A stretch of 22,557 nt of DNA from JBNKEI01 sp050288705 (lineage in GTDB: Bacteria > Myxococcota > Myxococcia > Myxococcales > UBA5297): positions 1 through 22,557 of the forward strand of contig JBNKEI010000211.1 in assembly GCA_050288705.1 (NCBI GenBank), written 5' to 3'. Of this stretch, positions 1-6,503 are shown in pieces; position 1 is the first letter of the stretch, and every line of letters begins with the position of its first letter. A program made the position numbers and the translations under genes. Under the pieces are notes generated by a model. It did not search any database and was not told the DNA's origin. It worked only from the letters and a program-made list of their open reading frames with translations.

Positions 1-1
1 G

Positions 2-211
2 GTCCTGCCGAGCCACAGCTTTCGTCAGTTTCAGACTTGCCCCCTATTAATAGTCGCCGTCTTCTCTGCTGGCGGGGATTATCGAGGTTACCGGCATTGG
101 ATTTATCTTCTTACAGAAAGCAAGAAACTTTCCCATGATCGAACGCGACAACTGATAACAACATTGGGTGCAACAGAGCATGTTGGCGAAGACAAGCAAA
201 GAACCGAGTAA
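2..211 (+). other. Left-edge open frame, uncertain
   Basis: A frame open from the window edge to a TAA at 209-211 would encode about 69 residues and end five bases before the next gene. A second frame is also open from base 1 to a TGA at 136-138. Neither translation is recognised, and one frame staying open for 69 codons by chance is not very unlikely. It may be the tail of an upstream gene or simply non-coding upstream DNA. I see no clear promoter in this stretch. Confidence 0.2.
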
Positions 212-216
212 ATCAA

Positions 217-3033
217 ATGATCGGAAAATTGTTTAGTTGCTTCATTAACCCGTCTAAATCTAAATCGCCGCGAGCAACTTCCTCCAATTCTCGTGTGCAG
301 GCGCGGGCATCAAATACCTCGCCTTGTGAGCAAGCGGGCAACTCCCAGCCGTCTTCCGACAATTTTGGACCACCCGTGACTGGTTCTACTTCTCCTAAGC
401 ATAATCCGTCGCCATTACCTCCTAGGCTGTTTGCCAAAGCTGAGCGTGTCGAGCAGAGATTAGAATACGCCCCCAATTTATCCTTTGGTCATTACGCCGC
501 AGAGGCTGCATCGCTATTAAAAAAAAATATTCAACCTGGCTTGCAAATAACCAGATTGGATATTGCCAACTTGCACGCGATTATTGACGTAGAGAATGAG
601 CGTCATCCGGGGCTCAACCTGCGTCAATATTTTAAAGACGATGAATTTGTTCAAGCCCTTAAGCAAGCTCCCCCAGGGTCCTCATTCCGAGCCATTTTCC
701 CTTTGACCGCAAAGAAGCAAGATCCTAAAGATCCAACCGGAAAAAATGGGCAAAAACTGGTTTCTATTCCCCTAACTCACCACATCATGGCAGATGTGCG
801 TGTTTCTCAAGAGGGCGTACCTACAGTAATTCTTCATGAGTCGGCAAACGTATACACATCCACGAATGCTTCCGCCTACACGAATTTGCGACAAAAAATG
901 CTACAGGCTGGGCTTAAAACTCATCAGATGGCAACCATTGAGGTTGGCGCTCAATCTGCACCGAACGGTTGTGTAATGTATTCGCTAAATTTTGCGATTA
1001 AAAGTCACAAAAATGTCGAATTGTATAATAAATTTCACGACAATCTCCGGGATGGAGTAGGCATATTACCGGATAAAAATTCGATAGGAAATACCTCCCT
1101 CGGGTTAATGCTCGATTCTTCTCATGCGCTTCGGACTTTTGGCGAAACAGTTTCAGGTGAAGACGTGCTACCCGCAGAATTCTACAAACACCTTGCTTCC
1201 AAAACGCATGCTACCAAATTGGCCACTGATTCCGCAGATGAGTTCTCTGGTAAATTCTCGAATCGCATCAGTAGCTCACATCATTCGATAGGTGAAACCC
1301 TTCCCGAGCGGGTGCAAGCATTTCGTGTTACCCGGTCTTCGAAAAACGGTCAAAAGTCTTATGGTGCTTCGATTGAAGCATTTCGGATGCAGGAAATCGC
1401 CAGGGTACTAGAGGCAACCCCGGAGAAATTGAGCACAGTTCTAGCTGGCGAGCCGGGGATAATTAAGCCTCTTGCTGAATTTCTAGAAGAAGCCAGACGG
1501 GAAGAAGCCTTAAACAATACGGAAATTTCATCTCCGAGTTCCGCTAATAGTGAAAACGCGAGACTTCAAAAAGCTCAACAAGATCAGCTTGAATCTATTA
1601 TTAGTAACAGCACCAAGCCGATTTCCGATGCGCGGATTAATGCTTTAAAAGAGGCTGCCCAGCCATGCGCCCTGGAATTGCTGTTCGCAATTAGCAACCG
1701 GAAAAATCCGCAAATAGCCTTGGAATCCTGGGCTCGCCTGACCAAAGTAGCATCAAGTGCAGCCAATAAGTTGGGCGGAGAACTAGATGCAAACGATACC
1801 CAGAATTTTCTCCGCCATGCGCTTCAGGTAGGACTGGCTGAACTGGAACATGCTGAAATTTATGAAGCTTTAAATGATAGAGAAACCCGCACGCTCATGA
1901 GTGCTCTTAACTCGCTGCGCATGGACGAAACTCAACTAGCAAACGGCGCTAGTTTCCAATCATGGACAGAAGCTCGCGATCTCTGCGGTCAAAAGGCCGG
2001 AATAGATGGGACAGTGATGAATGATCGCCTGCATGTTGAACTAGAAGCACTGGAATCCTCGATTCCTATTCCTACAATGTTCGCTGCTATTCGCGCGCAA
2101 GATTTAATTCCTACACGGCAAACCGCCTTGAAATCATTGCTCGCCAAACGCCCCCATATGCCGAACGCGCTACTGCTGTATCACCTTGGAAGGGAAGACC
2201 TTAGTTGCATTAAAGACTTTGCAAATCAGCTACACCAGCTCAGCAAAGCTCGTCGTCCTAGTGTTCAGGAGGCGCTGAGTTCAATTGAAACCCTTGAGCA
2301 TAAGCTCATCGGAATTAGCACGCGGCTTGCGAATGAGGCGGTTCTGCAAGACAAATTTGAACAAAACACTTTTACTGATTTGGCATTGCACTTGGCGGTG
2401 CAGGAAATGTCCCCACGCGAAGCCAAGTCATTTGCAAAATCTTTGAACTCGCCATCGATAACCCAAATGTTTCATGCGCTGCATGCCCAGTGGGATAACC
2501 TTAGTCAGGCAAACAAAGAAATGCTCAATCGATTTTCGCGATTGGCGCAACTTGCTGGTGATTGCGGGAAGGTTAATATGGATGCTTTTAACTTGCGCGC
2601 AACGCCGCGTGGCGGGTTGGAAGACGTAACTTTTTCTACCTCTGGATTGGCGGCACTCACTAAATTCGCGAAACCTGGAGCCGACAAGAAAAATTTGCAT
2701 TTTCTGGGAGCAGTAGCAGATTTTAAACAAGCGCCTTCTCGTCAAAAAGCCGAAGCGATTTTGGCTCGATTTATTAATGCCGGCGCGGCCGAACCAGTCG
2801 ATTTGGGGGAAGCTGCTATGCATAACACTGTTCAAGTACTGCGTGAATTGCAGCCAGGCTGCAAACCCCCGCCCACCATGTTTGATGATGCGTTTTTTGA
2901 TATTCAGTCTAAAATTCAAAACACATTTTCGCGGTTCAATTCTACGATGTTAGAGCGCCAATCACCCCAGTCGGGGCGAAATATTTGGAATAAAGCCGCG
3001 TCTTTTCTTCCTTCGAATATACAAATACACTGA
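217..3033 (+). CDS. YopJ/AvrRxv-family Ser/Thr acetyltransferase effector with long C-terminal extension
   Basis: This 938-residue protein is predicted to acetylate Ser/Thr/Lys residues of host signalling proteins, the activity known for YopJ-family type III effectors (MEROPS C55 fold). Residues 1-75 are low-complexity, rich in Ser, Pro, Asn and Lys, as in a secretion signal. Residues about 110-136 resemble the YopJ segment before the active site (DIANLHAII, HPGLNLR). The triad is visible as H189 (THHIMADVRV), E208 (LHESANV) and C252 (NGCVMYS). The 19- and 44-residue spacings equal those of YopJ H109-E128-C172. After the Cys, KFHDN and LPAEFYKH near 272-325 and an Arg-containing helix near 385-400 match the C-terminal part of YopJ. 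Residues about 400-938 are mostly helical, unrecognised, and absent from classical 290-370-residue members. There is no hydrophobic signal peptide. The ATG has only a weak upstream purine stretch, so the start is not strongly fixed. The family call is firm; export and targets are inferred. Confidence 0.88.
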   Translation: MIGKLFSCFINPSKSKSPRATSSNSRVQARASNTSPCEQAGNSQPSSDNFGPPVTGSTSPKHNPSPLPPRLFAKAERVEQRLEYAPNLSFGHYAAEAASLLKKNIQPGLQITRLDIANLHAIIDVENERHPGLNLRQYFKDDEFVQALKQAPPGSSFRAIFPLTAKKQDPKDPTGKNGQKLVSIPLTHHIMADVRVSQEGVPTVILHESANVYTSTNASAYTNLRQKMLQAGLKTHQMATIEVGAQSAPNGCVMYSLNFAIKSHKNVELYNKFHDNLRDGVGILPDKNSIGNTSLGLMLDSSHALRTFGETVSGEDVLPAEFYKHLASKTHATKLATDSADEFSGKFSNRISSSHHSIGETLPERVQAFRVTRSSKNGQKSYGASIEAFRMQEIARVLEATPEKLSTVLAGEPGIIKPLAEFLEEARREEALNNTEISSPSSANSENARLQKAQQDQLESIISNSTKPISDARINALKEAAQPCALELLFAISNRKNPQIALESWARLTKVASSAANKLGGELDANDTQNFLRHALQVGLAELEHAEIYEALNDRETRTLMSALNSLRMDETQLANGASFQSWTEARDLCGQKAGIDGTVMNDRLHVELEALESSIPIPTMFAAIRAQDLIPTRQTALKSLLAKRPHMPNALLLYHLGREDLSCIKDFANQLHQLSKARRPSVQEALSSIETLEHKLIGISTRLANEAVLQDKFEQNTFTDLALHLAVQEMSPREAKSFAKSLNSPSITQMFHALHAQWDNLSQANKEMLNRFSRLAQLAGDCGKVNMDAFNLRATPRGGLEDVTFSTSGLAALTKFAKPGADKKNLHFLGAVADFKQAPSRQKAEAILARFINAGAAEPVDLGEAAMHNTVQVLRELQPGCKPPPTMFDDAFFDIQSKIQNTFSRFNSTMLERQSPQSGRNIWNKAASFLPSNIQIH

Positions 3034-3101
3034 AAGGCGCGTTCAGGAACGAATTCCGCCCTCGACATAAATTAGAAGGGTTTTGCCTTTAATTAAATTA
3101 G

Positions 3102-3458
3102 CTAGCCTTTTTCGATATTTTTATCATTGCCAAGGTACGAAGGGGTCAATTGCTTTGCAGCAATCTCCCAACCGTGTTCTCGTGCATATTGAGTAAACAT
3201 ACCAGATTGGTTGCTCTTCAAATCTTCATAATGATCCTCGACGATTGCAGAGACGTACTCCGGCTTTAAATTGGTTGAATTTGAACGCGCCGACGAGGAA
3301 CCAGCTCTTGAGCGCGTATCGGAATACGAACGGCTCGATTCCGATGAGTTCTTTACCATGTCCGCTACCGTTTCTGCCACTGGAGTGAGACGGACTTTTT
3401 TGCCGCTGTTGCGTGACGGTGCTGCTGTATATCCGAAGCCGGAAGAATATGGGTTCAT
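3102..3458 (-). CDS. Small Ser-rich hypothetical protein
   Basis: A 118-residue protein of no recognised family. Residues 1-63 are low-complexity, rich in Ser, Arg, Asn and Thr, with a Tyr-Ser-Ser-Gly-rich start. Residues about 64-118 look folded (PEYVSAIVEDHYEDL, GMFTQYAREHGWEIAAKQL). The ATG has a GGAG Shine-Dalgarno six bases upstream, which favours this strand over an overlapping plus-strand frame (3271-3657) that has only a TTG start. It is convergent with the YopJ-like gene and divergent from the peptidase cluster. The disordered Ser-rich N-terminus plus short C-terminal domain resembles the neighbouring peptidases in style, so it could be another secreted protein; this is inference only. 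Confidence 0.55.
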   Translation of the reverse strand: MNPYSSGFGYTAAPSRNSGKKVRLTPVAETVADMVKNSSESSRSYSDTRSRAGSSSARSNSTNLKPEYVSAIVEDHYEDLKSNQSGMFTQYAREHGWEIAAKQLTPSYLGNDKNIEKG

Positions 3459-3674
3459 GAGTGTCTCCGAGGGCTTAGAAGATGTAAGGGGAAATCAAGC
3501 GCCTTTTCGAAAGCCAAGTCAACGTTTTTTTGTCCGGTTGCCTTGGTTTTTCAGTATCATTCACTTGATTCTTCCGAAAAAACGCCTAGTCTGTGGTCGC
3601 AATATTTGGAGACAAGCTGATGGATTGCTTGCGAGAGGCAAAGTGACTCATAAGTAGTGGGTTAAGGAATAAAC

Positions 3675-4571
3675 ATGAATAATATTCAGCGCTCGGTAAA
3701 TCCAAATACTAGGGGTCAAGGCTCGTATTCCGGGAAAACCCGAGCGCCCACACCCCCTTCAGCGGGCTCCTCGTCAAAAGCACCAGAGCTCCCGTCGTAT
3801 AAAAACAGTAGTAGCTTTCTAGAGAATAGCGGTAATAAATCGGTTCGTAACGAATTCCGAGAATGTGAAAACAATTTCATTCCCACTCGCTCGCAATACT
3901 CTAGTTCTGGTAGAAAGAATGAACAGGGCCGAATTTTCCATGTTGGTCAGTATTCTAAATCGAACAGCGAAAATAATCTTGCTCAACAGTCACCTCGCGC
4001 TAAGCAAAAACAACGCTCTCTTCCGCTTTTGCCGCGGATTGCGGCTGATTGGTTTGGCTATCCCTATTTAAATCTCGGAGCAAGTGCTGTTGGCAATACT
4101 TATCCCCGTGATTGTCCTAGCATTGAAATTGTTCCTGGCTGGCAAGAAGGTGGGTGTGGCGTTACCTGTGTATCGATGATCACCGGTCTCAGCTACAAAG
4201 AATGCAGAGATAAAGCCCTAGCAGTCGGCGGGTTTACTCCCGAAGGAGGAATGTTTTTGGAAGGTATTGCGGATACCTTTAGTGCCCTGGGAGTGAATGC
4301 CAGGATGCAGGATTTTAAGTCTTGGAACGATCTTCCTGATCTAGCGGTTTTAGCGGTCTCGGTACTCCTAGAAGGTCATGCAGTGGTCTTTAAAAGAAAG
4401 AATGGCAACGAATACATATTTGATAGAAACGAGAAGGTTCCGCTTTCTCCACGACGTTTTAAGATACTCGAGTACCGGTGCGTGGCAATTCCTGCGTATG
4501 TAGATGCTTATCCCGAAAAACCACACCCGAGAATTGTATTGCCATCTGGCTTTTCAAAAAGTCGGTGTTAA
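3675..4571 (+). CDS. C39-like cysteine peptidase, paralogue 1 of 3
   Basis: A 298-residue protein with a long disordered N-terminus (about 1-115; Ser, Asn, Lys, Gln and Pro rich, with a GSYSGK motif near residue 16) and a papain-fold domain at about 140-275. The active site is Q157-x3-C161-G-x2-C165-x2-M-I, then H235 (EGHAVVFKRKNG) and D250 (YIFDRN). This is the Gln/Cys/His/Asp layout of C39-like peptidases. AvrRpt2-type C70 peptidases (same clan) are a more distant alternative. No signal peptide or membrane segment is seen. AAGGA lies shortly before the ATG. It is first of three tandem paralogues, 34 bases before the second, and ends in a Pro-rich tail (EKPHPRIVLPS). Bacteriocin-exporter C39 domains remove leader peptides, but no transporter is fused or adjacent here, so a secreted effector or toxin role is more likely. 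The substrate is unknown. Confidence 0.8.
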   Translation: MNNIQRSVNPNTRGQGSYSGKTRAPTPPSAGSSSKAPELPSYKNSSSFLENSGNKSVRNEFRECENNFIPTRSQYSSSGRKNEQGRIFHVGQYSKSNSENNLAQQSPRAKQKQRSLPLLPRIAADWFGYPYLNLGASAVGNTYPRDCPSIEIVPGWQEGGCGVTCVSMITGLSYKECRDKALAVGGFTPEGGMFLEGIADTFSALGVNARMQDFKSWNDLPDLAVLAVSVLLEGHAVVFKRKNGNEYIFDRNEKVPLSPRRFKILEYRCVAIPAYVDAYPEKPHPRIVLPSGFSKSRC

Positions 4572-4605
4572 AATAATAAATCAATTAAATTTAATAGGAA
4601 TAAAT

Positions 4606-5481
4606 ATGAAAAACATTCAGCCTCCAGTAAATTCAAATATAGGGAATTATGGTTCGTATTCCGGGAAAAACCGAGCGCTCAAATCCCCTTCATCTGGTTC
4701 CTTATCAAAATCAACAGTGAATTCGTCATATGATAGCGGTAGTAGCTTTATGGAGAATAGTGGCAATATACCGGCTCGTAACGAATCCGGGGAATGTGAA
4801 ATCAATCTTATTCCCAGTAGCTCCTACTCTAGTTCCAGTAGAAAGAATGAACAGCGCCGAATATTTCGTTCTGGTCAGTCCTCTAAATCAAACAGCAAAA
4901 ACAATCTTGCGCAACAACCGCCTCGCGCTAAGCAAAAACAACACTCACTTCCGTTCATTTCGCAGATTGCTATTGATTGGTTTAATTATCCCTACTTAAG
5001 TCCCGGGGCAAGTGGCGTCGGAAATGCTTTTCCTCGCGATTGTCGTAGCCTTGAAATTGTTCCTGGCTGGCGAGAAGGCGGGTGTGGCGTTACCTGTGTG
5101 GCGATGATTACCGGTCTCAGCTACAAAGAGTGCCGAGATAAAGCCCTGGCGGTCGGTGGGTTTACTCCCGAGGGGGGAATGCTCATGGAAGGAATTGCGC
5201 GGACCTTTCAAGCCTTAGGAGTGAATGCCAGACTACAGTATTTTAGATCTTGGAGCGATCTTCCTGATTTAGCAGTTCTAGGGGTCTGGATTACCACTGT
5301 AGGTCACGCGGTAGTCTTTAAGAGAAAAAATGGGCAGGGGTATATATTTGATAGAAACGCGGAGGTTCCGCTTTCCCTAGATCGCTTTACGTTAATGGAT
5401 AATTCGTGCGTAGCAATACCTAATAATAATGCAGACCTTTATCCCGAAAGAATACATCCGAGAATTGTATTGCCGTCTTAA
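4606..5481 (+). CDS. C39-like cysteine peptidase, paralogue 2 of 3
   Basis: A 291-residue paralogue of the preceding gene. The frame is open further upstream to 4504, but the start at 4606 is chosen because AGGA precedes it and the N-terminus (MKNIQ, NIGNYGSYSGK) then aligns with both paralogues. Residues 1-112 are low-complexity; the peptidase domain spans about 135-275. C160, C164, H234 and D249 are kept. The usual Gln four residues before the catalytic Cys is Arg here (R156, WREGGC), which may weaken or change catalysis because that position normally supports the oxyanion hole. The tail ERIHPRIVLPS matches paralogue 1. It probably shares a transcript with paralogue 1, 34 bases upstream; 86 bases follow before paralogue 3. 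Confidence 0.8.
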   Translation: MKNIQPPVNSNIGNYGSYSGKNRALKSPSSGSLSKSTVNSSYDSGSSFMENSGNIPARNESGECEINLIPSSSYSSSSRKNEQRRIFRSGQSSKSNSKNNLAQQPPRAKQKQHSLPFISQIAIDWFNYPYLSPGASGVGNAFPRDCRSLEIVPGWREGGCGVTCVAMITGLSYKECRDKALAVGGFTPEGGMLMEGIARTFQALGVNARLQYFRSWSDLPDLAVLGVWITTVGHAVVFKRKNGQGYIFDRNAEVPLSLDRFTLMDNSCVAIPNNNADLYPERIHPRIVLPS

Positions 5482-5567
5482 CCTTCAAAAGTCGTGGCAA
5501 AATACCGGCGTCGCCAAGCCGATTAATTTGCTAACTGCTATACATGACCTGACAGTTAGGAGCAAAT
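5482..5567 (+). promoter_or_regulatory. Promoter and inverted repeat ahead of paralogue 3
   Basis: A perfect 7-base inverted repeat, CTAACTG at 5531-5537 and CAGTTAG at 5553-5559, brackets an extended -10 candidate (TG at 5536-5537, TATACA at 5539-5544). Its right arm overlaps the AGGAG ribosome-binding site (5558-5562) of the third peptidase gene. I see no good -35. It could be an operator, or an RNA hairpin that hides the ribosome-binding site in readthrough transcripts. Confidence 0.4.
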
Positions 5568-6374
5568 ATGAAAAACATTCAATCTCAGGTAAATTCAAAC
5601 ATTAGGAATTATGGTTCGTATTCTGGGAAAAACCGAGCACCTAAACCCCCTTCAACTGGCTCCTCGTCAAAACCGTCAGAGATTTCGTCGTATATTAATA
5701 GCGATAATCGTAGAAAAAATGAGCAGTGCCAAATTTTTCATACCGGCCAATCTTCTAAATCGAACAGCAAAAGTAATTCTGCTCAACAATTATCTCGTTC
5801 TAAACAAAAATTACGTGAATACCCGTTTTACCCGCAACCGTTTTACCCGCAGCAACCGTTTTTCCCGCAGCCGTTTTATCCGCAGCCGTTTTATCCGCAG
5901 CAACCGTTTTTTCCACAGGATGATATGTATAACGATCCCTATATAAATCCCGGCGCAAGTGGTGTGGGCAAAACTTATCCCCGCGATAGTCGAAGTATTG
6001 AAATTGTTCCTGGCTGGCAAGAAGGCGGGTGCGGCGTTACCTGTGTGTCGATGATTACTGGTCTTAACTACAAAGAGTGCAGAGATGTAGCCTTGACGGT
6101 TGGCGGGTTTCACCCCCAGGGGGGAATGACCCTAGGAGGAATTGCGAAGACCTTTCAAGCTTTAGGAGTAGATGCCAGGCTACAGCCTTTTCGATCTTGG
6201 AGCGATCTTCCTGATTTAGCAGTTGTAGGGGTTTATGTTACTGGTATAGGTCATGCGGTGGTCTTTAAGAGAAAAAATGGTAAGGGGTACATATTTGATA
6301 GAAACCAAGAGGTCCCGCTTTCTCCGGAACGCTATACGATAATGGGGTATCAGTATGTAGCAATATTTAAATAG
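5568..6374 (+). CDS. C39-like cysteine peptidase, paralogue 3 of 3, repeat-bearing and C-terminally shortened
   Basis: A 268-residue paralogue with the same layout: a low-complexity N-terminus (1-85, including NYGSYSGKNRAPKPP), a Pro/Phe/Tyr/Gln repeat at 86-117, and a peptidase domain at about 130-265. Q151, C155, C159, H229 and D244 are all present, so it should be catalytically intact. The repeat stands where the paralogues have a short hydrophobic stretch (LPFISQ in paralogue 2). The protein stops at AIFK, about 20 residues before the paralogues end, and DNA after the stop still resembles their tails. AGGAG lies five bases before the ATG. Two truncating or expanding changes in one copy suggest relaxed or changed selection on the ends while the active site is kept. 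Confidence 0.8.
   Translation: MKNIQSQVNSNIRNYGSYSGKNRAPKPPSTGSSSKPSEISSYINSDNRRKNEQCQIFHTGQSSKSNSKSNSAQQLSRSKQKLREYPFYPQPFYPQQPFFPQPFYPQPFYPQQPFFPQDDMYNDPYINPGASGVGKTYPRDSRSIEIVPGWQEGGCGVTCVSMITGLNYKECRDVALTVGGFHPQGGMTLGGIAKTFQALGVDARLQPFRSWSDLPDLAVVGVYVTGIGHAVVFKRKNGKGYIFDRNQEVPLSPERYTIMGYQYVAIFK
5823..5918 (+). repeat. In-frame PFYPQ minisatellite, two 48-base units
   Basis: Six short units run in order as 15, 18, 15, 15, 18 and 15 bases, encoding PFYPQ, PFYPQQ, PFFPQ twice over. They form a 48-base higher-order unit (5823-5870 and 5871-5918) present twice. The copies differ at few bases, mostly third codon positions (ACC/ATC-type changes, CAA/CAG), which suggests a recent duplication. 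It is in frame within paralogue 3. Confidence 0.9.
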
Positions 6375-6427
6375 GTAGGTTTATCCCAAAAAATACACCC
6401 GAAGAATTGCATTGTCATTCTGGCCTT
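6375..6427 (+). pseudogene. Vestigial 3' end of peptidase paralogue 3
   Basis: Directly after the TAG of paralogue 3, the DNA (TTTATCCC, AATACACCCGA, AGAATTG, ATTGTCAT) still aligns with the coding 3' ends of paralogues 1 and 2, which encode YPE..HPRIVLPS. Small insertions and deletions have broken the frame. This is the former C-terminal tail, now untranslated. Confidence 0.7.
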
Positions 6428-6428
6428 C

Positions 6429-6479
6429 GAGTGAGGGATACGAATCGAGGCTGAATTTCTGATTCGTTTTCCCTCACTC
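6429..6479. terminator. Long hairpin between convergent genes, probable bidirectional terminator
   Basis: Arms GAGTGAGGGA (6429-6438) and TCCCTCACTC (6470-6479) pair perfectly, and inside them CGAATC pairs with GATTCG across a small internal loop. On the plus strand it is followed by TAATTTTC. It sits between the peptidase cluster and the convergent etfA stop codon, as expected for a shared terminator. Confidence 0.7.
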
Positions 6480-6503
6480 TAATTTTCTCCCAAAGGGCCA
6501 GAA

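Noticed and set aside
3271..3657. 128-codon plus-strand frame opposite the small Ser-rich gene
   Set aside because: It has only a TTG start without a ribosome-binding site, and its second half runs through the upstream region of the peptidase cluster. The minus-strand frame has ATG with GGAG.
4504..4605. Longer N-terminus for peptidase paralogue 2
   Set aside because: It overlaps the end of paralogue 1, lacks a ribosome-binding site, and the paralogues align only from 4606.
5823..5918. CRISPR-like array
   Set aside because: Units are contiguous, in frame and without unique spacers; this is a coding minisatellite.
5811..6113. Minus-strand frame ending in a Lys/Arg-rich repeat (RVKRLR-type)
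   Set aside because: It is the complement of the in-frame PFYPQ repeat and peptidase domain of paralogue 3, so the basic repeat is a shadow.
3675..6374. AvrRpt2 (C70) assignment for the three peptidases
   Set aside because: Clan and general layout fit, but the Q-x3-C-G-x2-C-x2-M-I pattern and His-Asp spacing match C39-like domains better. Kept only as an alternative.
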